Assembly: GCF_014692525.1 (NCBI RefSeq)
Contig: NZ_JACNYL010000001.1
Coordinates: forward strand, 806,001-870,000
Length of the DNA stretch: 64,000 nt
Reading direction: 5' to 3'
Origin: Sphingobacterium chuzhouense
GTDB lineage: Bacteria > Bacteroidota > Bacteroidia > Sphingobacteriales > Sphingobacteriaceae
Under the pieces are notes generated by a model. The model was given only the letters and a program-made list of their open reading frames with translations. It had not been told where the DNA came from and searched no databases. Positions 19,801-26,729 of the stretch are shown here, piece by piece. Position 1 is the stretch's first letter, and every line of letters begins with the position of its first letter. The translations under genes and the position numbers were made by a program.

Positions 19801-20162
19801 CGCACTTGATACCCAATGTAACTCACTACGATTGTCGTATTCCTTTCGGGCAGGTTGATTCTGAACGTACCGTTTTCATCGGTTGTCACACCCGATTTCG
19901 TTCCTTTCACCAACACGGTAGCACCAACCACTGGGTTCCCCTCCTGATCTACCACTTTACCCGTGACGTTAATAAATGCATCGAGTTCGTTTAACGTAAA
20001 TAGTTTTTTTTCCGTTGAAGCAAAGCTTGCTATGGGAATCATAAGCAACGAAGCTACAATGATCTTTCGTACCCCTTGCAGAAATGCAACAGGCAACTCA
20101 GCACGACTCTTCATATATTTCATTTTAAGTTTATTCATTTTAAAAATCGGTTTCGTTTCCAT
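16896..20162 (-). CDS. SusC/RagA-family TonB-dependent outer-membrane transporter
   Basis: 1088 residues. After the signal sequence comes a carboxypeptidase-regulatory-like domain (INVTGKVVDQEGNPVVGATVLVKGT), the plug (IDEVIVTGYGTQKRSEIVGSVETV, EPLYIIDGITVSADDFDALDASMVENITFLKDASAAIYG) and a barrel ending GLSANL. No STN domain is present, so ECF-type signalling through it is unlikely. It lies 15 bp after the beta-helix lipoprotein gene and 13 bp before its SusD partner. Confidence 0.95.
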   Translation of the reverse strand: METKPIFKMNKLKMKYMKSRAELPVAFLQGVRKIIVASLLMIPIASFASTEKKLFTLNELDAFINVTGKVVDQEGNPVVGATVLVKGTKSGVTTDENGTFRINLPERNTTIVVSYIGYQVREINVAGMTSITVELQPSDAIDEVIVTGYGTQKRSEIVGSVETVTGEELMDIPAPNIAGALRNRVAGVGVSQESGRPGSRISLNIRGATTSDAGGSIGSTSEPLYIIDGITVSADDFDALDASMVENITFLKDASAAIYGAAGAKGVVLVTTKRGKQGKPSISYNGYVGVTDAARRPDMLSSYELAEYLNEGFRMNNRPESDLFSDDDLAYLKGLDTKSWYDQLWQASLMQRHNLSISGGGERVTFFVGGGFQNENGNYAGMKENKYTMRSGLSAKILEGLTADVNFNIDHRIRESQNSLGLGTDNTFFTQVVSRPDWVPMEIDGMPVNFNWGNSENPLALIRSGYNHKQKSQAYRINASLTYQPTFLKGFTAKLQVSQGGGNGRSNEYQPSYRRYNFLPMGNNGQLYSTTLNPDNPEVWGRAPESATLSSSLSRDNSYQGFVTLNYAGTFAGHSVDVVVGGEQTVSDNENMGLRWTDQLLPGFEDHWAFDVNRMQLTSRSIGENTKRSFFGRVNYDFNKKYLLQFVSRLDASSNFARGDRWGLSPSIGAGWIISEENFFKDNVSFVNHLKFKVNYGITGDDRVDERLWQERYVVSLNGGYLFGDDDNNYGIGVNPSKYPNLNITWEKKRTFNFGIESTMWDNKLNLGIEFFQNKVFDGFDKGAENMNPLYAGLIAPVVNYREAYNWGSEFTVGYRTRIGTDWSLNTGINFGWGNSVVSRIIYPMGDLLTKDRTDGKWMGTKLGVDPRTYTSSNIGYRTQGMFRTQEQIDAFLVENPNYTINGQIPQPGWLIYEDTNGDGVINHFDQDLLFDKITPIFSSGINIAVGYKDFNLSTNINARFGGKLFYDGRARTKAGVSTNVPSFWKDRWTPEDPMSGKYPRNDDPYINANSDFWAVNGTTIRINNMTLSYKVPGGLATRLGLGGARVLLTGNNLWTLVNPFSYKDPYTSSVYDYPTVRTISIGLSANL

Positions 20163-20177
20163 TCATCTCTTCTCCAA

Positions 20178-21794
20178 TTATGGTCTCCAACGCGGATCGC
20201 CAACGTTATAAAGTTCAGCTTCCTTAATAGTAAAATCTCCGCTACTAGGATCCGCAAATACTTGAGCAGAGGACTTACCTGCTGACATTAGACCGGCGAT
20301 AGCAGTTCCTGTAACATCGGAGGTCATGAAAGAATTATTTATGTTGATGGATACCTTTCCACGAGAATTATTAGCGGCCGAAGAACCATATATACTATTA
20401 TTTACTGTCAGGCCATTTGTAAACAGACCGTCATTATTCAAATCATAAAACCGTCCGGCGCCTGAATTATAAATTGTTACATTAGCAATTGTGAAAGAAT
20501 CATCGTGATTCGACCTTTTGTTAACAGAAACATAAATCACCCTGTTCGCATTGTTGATTGTACTATTGGTTATAGATACATTACGTAAGTTAGTATTAAG
20601 CCTACTCACACAAGAAACACCAAAATCCCCAATATTCTGAACGATGCAGTTATTTATTTTGTAATTTCCAACCTCCAAAGAAGAAGAAGTATTGTCATCC
20701 GCAGCCCGAACGCGAACTACCCCACGGTGATCTGAGATAAGACAATTCTCAAAGATGATTTCAGCAATTTTACCATTCACCTGAATATTAAAGACATACC
20801 CTCCATTGATATTACTTGTCAGCTTAACGTCTTCAAAAACAATGGAACCTATCTCAACACCCGCTTTAATATTTAACGACGAACTTATCTGAATATGTGC
20901 TGGAGCTGTAAATCCGGGTTCACTAATAATTTTCACTGATTTGTCAAACAAAAAAGTCTCTGTAAAGGTATAAACCTCACCTCTTTTTAAGACAATAGTT
21001 GCTCCATCTGCGGCACTTTCTAAAGCCTCTCTCAATGCCGCTGGATTACCGGAAATTTGTCTAAGGTTTATAAAACTAGGATTATCTACTCCTAATTTTG
21101 TTTTGAAGGTTATCACTCCCATACTCTTTTCACCAGCAAAAAGTTGCGCTGTGTATTCTTGATCCGGCGTTAATCCTTCAATCTGTTTACTCGCGTTGGT
21201 CTTGTTATCGCCGGTAATCACAAACGGCTGATCAGCTATCCCTTCGGCCGATAGAACGACAGATGTGATGTCATCGTTTTTTTCCCACCGCAATATCACT
21301 CCTCTATCGATCAATTCATGGTTTTTGACGGACCGGAAAATATTGATTTCCCGTACCTTGTCCAGAATATGGAATACCTCGGATTGTAACCAATTTGATC
21401 GAGCCTCATTTTGTCCGGCGACAGCACGTATCCGGGCGTAATAATCTTCAAAGTGAGTTAATTGATTTGCATTCAGATGGATAAAGGCCGAATCTAGCTG
21501 CGTAGTATAGACCTCTTGTGTCTGGTCCGCAAACGTCGGATCTGACGAAACTTCGATTTCATAGCGGATATCGGGTTTGTGTTCTCCTTCCCACGCCGTC
21601 AATGCCTTATTCCAGCTTAATCTAACGGCAGTATCCAAATGTACAAGCCGAATGGCCCCATCGAGTCGTGTCAAACTCGTTGGCGGACCTTGTGCCGTAT
21701 CCTTATCACACGCATAAATAGAGGCAATTAACAAAAAGAAAATGCCCAATTTACCCAGTGAAAATGCACTACCCATAAAGTACTTAAATCTCAT
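20178..21794 (-). CDS. Fibronectin-III plus beta-helix lipoprotein (DUF4957/DUF5123 type)
   Basis: 538 residues with a lipobox (SIYACD). Residues about 40-240 hold two fibronectin-III-like repeats (VRLSWNKALTAWEG; RGVILRWEKNDDITSVVLSAEG). From about residue 250 a parallel beta-helix follows (LREALESAADGATIVLKRGEVYTF, GVEIGSIVFEDVKL, NSTINNANRVIYVS), matching DUF4957 and, at the end, DUF5123. Such proteins stand next to SusCD pairs in pectin loci and are thought to bind or cleave pectic chains at the cell surface. It is the first gene of the operon and has a very long 5' region. Confidence 0.75.
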   Translation of the reverse strand: MRFKYFMGSAFSLGKLGIFFLLIASIYACDKDTAQGPPTSLTRLDGAIRLVHLDTAVRLSWNKALTAWEGEHKPDIRYEIEVSSDPTFADQTQEVYTTQLDSAFIHLNANQLTHFEDYYARIRAVAGQNEARSNWLQSEVFHILDKVREINIFRSVKNHELIDRGVILRWEKNDDITSVVLSAEGIADQPFVITGDNKTNASKQIEGLTPDQEYTAQLFAGEKSMGVITFKTKLGVDNPSFINLRQISGNPAALREALESAADGATIVLKRGEVYTFTETFLFDKSVKIISEPGFTAPAHIQISSSLNIKAGVEIGSIVFEDVKLTSNINGGYVFNIQVNGKIAEIIFENCLISDHRGVVRVRAADDNTSSSLEVGNYKINNCIVQNIGDFGVSCVSRLNTNLRNVSITNSTINNANRVIYVSVNKRSNHDDSFTIANVTIYNSGAGRFYDLNNDGLFTNGLTVNNSIYGSSAANNSRGKVSININNSFMTSDVTGTAIAGLMSAGKSSAQVFADPSSGDFTIKEAELYNVGDPRWRP

Positions 21795-22159
21795 GTCTTT
21801 AGGTTTTGTTATTAATTAAATTATTGTTTATTCCATAATAAATTTCATCTACCATTTTGGTTTATGCCACTATAGCAGAAAACTACATTAACGTTATTTT
21901 AGACGATTGGTAAATTTGCTAGTCAGTTGATAAAAAATGGTTCAACCAATACCCCTCATTATACTTGCCTGTTAATATTGTACATAAGATACACTACAGT
22001 ATCTTGCGTTTTTGCAACATCTACGATATTTCAGTTATTTTTTTTCCGATCAGTCAGTATTAAAAAAAAACATCTATAATTTCATTGTTCACCCTCTTCA
22101 CTAAACAAGAATTAAATAGAAACATGTTGTAACTAATATATAATCGCTAGTCGTTGTAA
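21795..22159 (-). other. Very long AT-rich 5' leader of the operon 21794-13938
   Basis: About 360 bp between the predicted start of transcription and the ATG. It is AT-rich and holds no open frame of note. No hairpin or known riboswitch was recognised. Confidence 0.4.
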
Positions 22160-22225
22160 CAAAATTGACAATAATTAATATTTTAATATTGTATCCCATT
22201 ACCCTATTACTATAAGATATTAGCA
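22160..22225 (-). promoter_or_regulatory. AraC-type tandem operator and -7 box (operon 21794-13938)
   Basis: Distal element CTATAAGATATTAGCA at 22210-22225; proximal TTGTATCCCATTACCC at 22189-22204, 21 bp apart. At the fixed 54-bp distance the minus strand reads CAATTTTG (22167-22160), one base off TAnnTTTG. The flank between the two elements (CTATTA) nearly repeats that of the 13733-13798 promoter. Confidence 0.7.
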
Positions 22226-22336
22226 TAACTGCCACACATATGTTACAATTATGATTTGGATATCAAAGCTAACGTTGAAAAGCGCTAAAAAAGAGACTGG
22301 TCTTGAACGAGTGCAAAGAAGAAACGCTACAAATTT

Positions 22337-24802
22337 CTATGTTCCACTAAGAATATTAACCTGACGTGTCATGCTATCACCTTCTGCATCCGTAACTGTA
22401 AACTCAAATGAACCTACGCCAGCGGCTGACGGCTTGAAAACAGCTATTCCGCTTTTCAACGATACAGTGCCGTTCTCGGCATTACCTGCTTTGAATATCG
22501 GATTTTGCGTAAATCCTTTGGCCAACTCTTTAAGATCTATTTCTAAGGATTCCCCTGCCACCGCGCTAAAGTGCGCTTTGGACATCCATTGCAGATAATA
22601 ATCCAATTCCGTGTAACCATCGCGATTAGTATCCAGATTCGTATCTGAAAAATCACCTTTCGGAGAATTCGGATTTAATCCACGATGGAGTTCCCACAAA
22701 TCCGGTAGTCCGTCGTGATCACTATCCCAATGGGCAGCACGTTTTACTTGGGGGTAATCATCATAACCGCCTACATCATCTTGATGATCGGGGAAACCCG
22801 GTTTGCCGGATATGCTCCCGGTTGCTGAATAGGTGCTATCGATCGTTTCCTGAATAATACGTTGATCGTGTTCATCCAGCCCTGGTTGGTTATTGCCCAC
22901 ATCAGACAGCACCAGTTTATAAGCCAGCCGTGCACTATGGGTCGTTACTTTCGAATCGAAAAACGGCTCATCGACAAACGTTTCGTATTTTTCGGAATCG
23001 CCATTGCTATACCTTGCTTTTCTACCCTCTTCCTGGTTTTGTTCATCAAAATGCCCAGGCATCACATTACCGGCAAAATAGCATCGTTGCATTCCCTTTC
23101 CGACATTTTCATGATCGCCAATGAAAGCAAAGAATTGGGTCGTTCCTGCCCCTGGTTTATAATAATTATTTACAAAGTTGACTTCCTGCGCACCGCCGTC
23201 TGTCGCGCGACCACCCCAGTTATATACAACATTATTACGAAGATCCAGTTTGCCGCTATAAAACCCATCACCATTCAGGCCACCAGCCAGACTCCAGTTT
23301 CTGCCGTAGCAATGTGCCAATAGATTGTGATGGAAGCTTCCTATATCTCCACCAATGCTGGCAGCATAGCCATGCATTTTACCCTTTTCATATTTGCTGT
23401 GGCCGGCTGTATTCAACGCCTCTGAGATTAGCGTACGTTGTAGCGTAATATTTTTTGCTCCACGAGAACTGAAAGCTTCATCTATCGTCCAACTGATAGA
23501 ACAATGGTCGACAATACTATAATTCGCTCCCGTTAACCCCATACCGTCCGCCGTTTTTCCAGCACCCAAACGGACGCGCAGGTATTGCGCGACCACATCA
23601 TCTCCGGTAAATCCAAAAGGAGCCCCTGCAATACAGATTCCTTTTCCAGGTGCTGTTTGTCCAGCTATAGTCACATAAGGCTGGTTCGCGACCAAGCGAG
23701 ATTTTAGATTAATAATACCCGAAACAGCAAAGACAATCGTCCGGGGACCGGTATGGTTCTCCACAGCTTCACGCAGACTTCCCGGTCCGCTATCGTTTAA
23801 ATTCGTTACTTCCACGACGATTCCGCCACGCCCACCTCGTGCGTAGCGTCCGTATCCTTCCGCTTCTGGAAACGCCAATTGTGCAGGCTTAAAATACCAA
23901 ACATTACCTTTCGTTTTACCGCCGTTGGTAATTTCGTCTACCCGCCAGTAATACGTATCCATACTGTAAAGATCTGCGGCTGTGTATTCGGATGCGCTTT
24001 GTTGTCCCTTAAATTCCGAAGAGCTAGGTGTGGCATCCGCAACTGCAGCCGAATCCAAACCAAAATAAACTTCATGTCTTGTGGCACCGGGAGCTGCTTC
24101 CCAAGTTAAGGTAAATTCTTTGTCTTGTAGCTCTACATGCTCATCGGCATTACCTGGTGAAGGTGACTGGGCCTGCTTTGCAGCATTAGGTGTATTGATT
24201 TCAAAAGCATTGATCGCCAAATTTCTAATAACGGAAGCCCTTTGGTCTGCCGCTTCAAATACAACAACAGCATCCCCGCCTTGTTTCACGTTTAAATAGG
24301 TATAGGCTGTTACCGCATCCGCCGTTTTGAGCGCCCTTACGCTAGGCTGCACCGTTTGTTTTTTACCGTTGTGCGAAATTACGATAGGACTGTACCTATT
24401 ACCGTCGCTATGGGGAATATTGTGATATGTTAGCAAGGTGTTCTCACCTTCCGGCAATCCGCTAATACGCATCTCCATTTTTCCTGCTGCGTCTCCATCT
24501 TTCAGCGCTATCCCGTCGGAAACCAAATAAGCGAAATGAGGGGAACCCATACCTGTTTTGTACCATTCAGAAGCAAGTTCGCCCTTATTTGACCCCACTT
24601 TTACAAAGGTAATTTTTATATTGCCTTCGGTGAAACTGTCGGAAGTACCGGCTTTTATCTGCCAGGAAGAATAACCGCTTTCGTTCGTTTCAGCAACCCG
24701 GCGGTTGCTTTCATTAAGATCGACTTTCACCACTGGCTTTTGTTGGGCAAAAACTGCCAACGACGTTATAAGGCATGAAATTAATAGTAAATATCTTTTC
24801 AT
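22337..24802 (-). CDS. Multidomain PL1 pectate lyase
   Basis: 821 residues. Signal peptide (LLISCLITSLAVFAQ); residues about 22-200 form a malectin-like beta-sandwich (VVKVDLNESNRRVAETNESGYSSW); about 205-305 a fibronectin-III-like module (FTLTWEAAPGATRHEVYFG); about 310-620 the PL1 beta-helix (FPEAEGYGRYARGGRGG, VTNLNDSGPGSLREAVE, IVDHCSISWTIDEAFS, AHCYGRNWSLAG with the probable catalytic Arg); then an acidic calcium repeat (DSDHDGLPDLWELHRGLNP) and a C-terminal Ig/cadherin-like module (AAGVGSFEFTVTDAEGDSM). The extra modules probably keep the enzyme on cell-wall pectin. It is a single-gene unit with its own copy of the shared promoter. Confidence 0.88.
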   Translation of the reverse strand: MKRYLLLISCLITSLAVFAQQKPVVKVDLNESNRRVAETNESGYSSWQIKAGTSDSFTEGNIKITFVKVGSNKGELASEWYKTGMGSPHFAYLVSDGIALKDGDAAGKMEMRISGLPEGENTLLTYHNIPHSDGNRYSPIVISHNGKKQTVQPSVRALKTADAVTAYTYLNVKQGGDAVVVFEAADQRASVIRNLAINAFEINTPNAAKQAQSPSPGNADEHVELQDKEFTLTWEAAPGATRHEVYFGLDSAAVADATPSSSEFKGQQSASEYTAADLYSMDTYYWRVDEITNGGKTKGNVWYFKPAQLAFPEAEGYGRYARGGRGGIVVEVTNLNDSGPGSLREAVENHTGPRTIVFAVSGIINLKSRLVANQPYVTIAGQTAPGKGICIAGAPFGFTGDDVVAQYLRVRLGAGKTADGMGLTGANYSIVDHCSISWTIDEAFSSRGAKNITLQRTLISEALNTAGHSKYEKGKMHGYAASIGGDIGSFHHNLLAHCYGRNWSLAGGLNGDGFYSGKLDLRNNVVYNWGGRATDGGAQEVNFVNNYYKPGAGTTQFFAFIGDHENVGKGMQRCYFAGNVMPGHFDEQNQEEGRKARYSNGDSEKYETFVDEPFFDSKVTTHSARLAYKLVLSDVGNNQPGLDEHDQRIIQETIDSTYSATGSISGKPGFPDHQDDVGGYDDYPQVKRAAHWDSDHDGLPDLWELHRGLNPNSPKGDFSDTNLDTNRDGYTELDYYLQWMSKAHFSAVAGESLEIDLKELAKGFTQNPIFKAGNAENGTVSLKSGIAVFKPSAAGVGSFEFTVTDAEGDSMTRQVNILSGT

Positions 24803-24894
24803 CTTGAACCTGATTATGGTTAAACTCTGTAAAAAACGGTAAAATAAATACAGTAAGGAAGGCGTCTGTTGAATCAGCTACTTACAAATTTATT

Positions 24895-24960
24895 CAAATC
24901 TAGGAGGCTTCGTATATTGTTTATTATATCATTTTTACGCGTTTTTCTAACATCTTACCG
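24895..24960 (-). promoter_or_regulatory. AraC-type tandem operator and -7 box (multidomain PL1)
   Basis: Distal element TTCTAACATCTTACCG at 24945-24960, proximal TTATATCATTTTTACG at 24924-24939 (21 bp apart), and a perfect -7 box TAGATTTG on the minus strand at 24902-24895, 54 bp from the distal centre. A second TAAATTTG at 24892-24885 is off the common spacing. The leader is about 90 nt. Confidence 0.7.
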
Positions 24961-25008
24961 AATTAATAAACTGGTTACTAAGGAAAAGAGGGAGCACAAA
25001 AACAGACA

Positions 25009-25075
25009 AAAGGTTTAAAAACGCGCCAATTTTCGGGGTATCCCAAAAAACTTTCTGGCGCGTTTTTAAACCTTT
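25009..25075. repeat. 20-bp perfect inverted repeat with nested hairpin
   Basis: Arms 25009-25028 and 25056-25075 are perfectly complementary (they contain AAACGCGCCA and TGGCGCGTTT). The 27-base loop holds a small GGGG-TAT-CCC hairpin. It lies between the lipoprotein operon ending at 25328 and the PL1 promoter. It could be a strong bidirectional terminator or the remnant of a small mobile repeat; a single copy in the window does not decide. Confidence 0.6.
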
Positions 25076-25140
25076 ACAGACGCTATTTGAGCTCCTTTAC
25101 AGGTAAAAATCACGATTTTTGATGCCGTTAAGGCTGCTTT

Positions 25141-25365
25141 TTAGGATAGGTTATGTAAAAACAGTTGTTGAAAATCAGCTTCATGTTTTACAAAAACAAC
25201 TTCATCTTTTCGGCAAACAGCTACACTATTGAACACGAAAGCATTACTTTCTGAGAGAAGAGGTTTACATTTTAACCAAATAGCTTTATCAACGACCCAA
25301 CTAAGTCTTTCGTTTCTCTGGGCCTGATCAGTATCTATCGTGCATAGACTTTCCCAACTTGTATC
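25141..25365 (-). pseudogene. Start-less reading frame, possible gene remnant
   Basis: A frame of 74 codons without an in-frame ATG near its beginning; it ends at TAA 25143-25141. The translation is protein-like (DKAIWLKCKPLLSESN, VCRKDEVVFVKHEADF) and partly overlaps the end of the 80-residue membrane protein gene in another frame. No family is recognised. It may be the 3' end of a gene that lost its start, or chance. Confidence 0.3.
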
Positions 25366-25570
25366 CTAGCAACGCCGAAAGAAGAAATAAAAGAATATTT
25401 CCAACGAGAAAGCCCATTCCGTAAGAATTGAGGCTTCCTCGATTAATATGTAAAGTATGGTATATTTCCACTGCGCTTATAAAGGTCAAGGTGAGCGAAC
25501 CAGTTAACACCGTTCCTTGTATCGCGCGTATCAATAAATGGCCTTTAAAATTCTTAAAGAAGTTCATCAC
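25328..25570 (-). CDS. Small two-helix membrane protein, unknown
   Basis: 80 residues with two hydrophobic segments, about residues 13-36 (IRAIQGTVLTGSLTLTFISAVEIY) and 52-70 (MGFLVGNILLFLLSALLGY), and a charged C-terminus. Its start overlaps the end of the Bor-like gene by 17 bp, so they are probably translated together and may work together in the envelope. No family is recognised. Confidence 0.6.
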   Translation of the reverse strand: MMNFFKNFKGHLLIRAIQGTVLTGSLTLTFISAVEIYHTLHINRGSLNSYGMGFLVGNILLFLLSALLGYKLGKSMHDRY

Positions 25571-25832
25571 TGATTACAAATTCCTCGTTTGGAGCGTACA
25601 TACTTAATGTCACTGCAGATAACAAACCATTAGTAAACGTTCGACCAGTTTTAAAACAATCGCTTTCTGGCCCTATCACCACCGCATCTGTATAGGTTTT
25701 TGATACAGGTAGCAATCCGTATATAGCGTAGTGGCTTAAAATTATCTTTTTCTGATCTATCGGAGGATACGTGTTTTTATTGCTGACTATTAGTCCCAGT
25801 AAACACAGCATGTAAAGCAACTCGATTTTCAT
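25554..25832 (-). CDS. Bor/Iss-family-like small exported protein
   Basis: 92 residues with an N-terminal hydrophobic stretch (LLYMLCLLGLIV). The core resembles the Bor/Iss lipoproteins known from lambda and enteric plasmids: a leading SHYAIYGLLP in place of HHFFVSGIG, then DAVVI, and TFTNGLLSAVTLSMYAPNEEFVI matching the TFVNGLLGFITLGIYTPLEARVY pattern of that family. Bor gives lambda lysogens serum resistance; the role of the chromosomal relatives in Bacteroidota is unknown. It stands 23 bp after a lipoprotein gene in the same operon. The match is from memory of the family pattern. Confidence 0.6.
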   Translation of the reverse strand: MKIELLYMLCLLGLIVSNKNTYPPIDQKKIILSHYAIYGLLPVSKTYTDAVVIGPESDCFKTGRTFTNGLLSAVTLSMYAPNEEFVISDELL

Positions 25833-25855
25833 TGGATTGATAAAAAAATTCTATA

Positions 25856-26500
25856 TTAAAAGTTCTTCGATTTTAATCGCCATTCCAGTGGGAAATAAAC
25901 GATCTCTTCGTCGTCTATCCGTAGATATCCCATTCCTTCCATTTTTATAATTCCCGAAGAATGGCTGATGAAATAGTCTGCATAGAATTGTGGATGAGAC
26001 GAAGCCGTCTGCCGTACTTTGTAAACATCCGTAAATGTCTTTCCAATAGCCTGTATAGTGGTGCTTGCCTCTACTACCTTATAGGTGATCGTTCCCGAAA
26101 GATCGTCATCCTCTGGATCCAAAGGTGCTGGAATAAAATATTCCCAACTGTCCCCAACCTTGGCATCTCTCTTTAACATCGTAAATTTCAGGTTACTGTC
26201 TGGCCAATCCGTTGTCATCGTAAAGGTCTGTTGATCGGCATACCAAAAATGATCCATCGCTGGTAGTTCTGAACCCACAAAATTCAACAGTACCTTGAAA
26301 TAGTTTTCTTGCGTTTTATCAACAACCTTATAACTGATTTCTGCCTCACCGGCTTCGGTTATCATCCTATAGTTCCATTGATTACCCACTTTCATAAAGG
26401 GAAACGTTGGTTTCTCCAGTTCCTGATGTTCGTCGCGCTTGCATGATAACAATATCAACAACAACAAACCTGACATAAGAATTAATACAATTTTCTTCAT
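25856..26500 (-). CDS. Lipoprotein of unknown function
   Basis: 214 residues from the ATG at 26500, chosen because the signal peptide with lipobox (LLILLSCKR) starts there; the frame is open further upstream to 26653 without a signal. The mature part is beta-rich (NQWNYRMITEAGEAEISYKVV, GTITYKVVEASTTIQAIGKTFTDVYKVRQT), a pattern seen in many Bacteroidota lipoproteins of unknown role. First gene of a three-gene unit with the Bor-like and the small membrane protein. A palindrome at 26575-26586 lies 75 bp upstream. Confidence 0.65.
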   Translation of the reverse strand: MKKIVLILMSGLLLLILLSCKRDEHQELEKPTFPFMKVGNQWNYRMITEAGEAEISYKVVDKTQENYFKVLLNFVGSELPAMDHFWYADQQTFTMTTDWPDSNLKFTMLKRDAKVGDSWEYFIPAPLDPEDDDLSGTITYKVVEASTTIQAIGKTFTDVYKVRQTASSHPQFYADYFISHSSGIIKMEGMGYLRIDDEEIVYFPLEWRLKSKNF

Positions 26501-26574
26501 AATATTTATTTTTTGCGAAACTAAGCGGATATCAACCTGAAAAGAACTGTAGTAAAGCGTATTAGCAAATTTTC

Positions 26575-26586
26575 CGTACTGGTACG
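26575..26586. promoter_or_regulatory. CGTACTGGTACG palindrome between divergent genes
   Basis: Near-perfect 12-bp palindrome inside the wider TCCGTACTGGTACGGA (26573-26588). It lies between the lipoprotein gene (ATG 26500, minus) and the histidine kinase gene (ATG 26730, plus). Closely related 12-mers occur at 28687, 32379 and 32486. Candidate site for the neighbouring response regulator. Confidence 0.45.
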
Positions 26587-26729
26587 GATGTCCTGCATCA
26601 AAATTCCATTGTATCTTAGTCGCTCGCTGATGCACTTCGTCGATCAATAACAACTTTAGTAGAAAGAAATGCGTAGAAAAATTAAACTACCTATATTTCA
26701 GCTCAATAAAGAATATTACTAGATTATCT

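Noticed and set aside
22280..22336. Small AGAC-GTCT hairpin with T run after the multidomain PL1 gene
   Set aside because: The stem has only four base pairs; too weak to list as a terminator.
24885..24892. TAAATTTG on the minus strand as -7 box of the multidomain PL1 gene
   Set aside because: It fits the -7 consensus, but TAGATTTG at 24902-24895 keeps the 54-bp spacing common to all other promoters.
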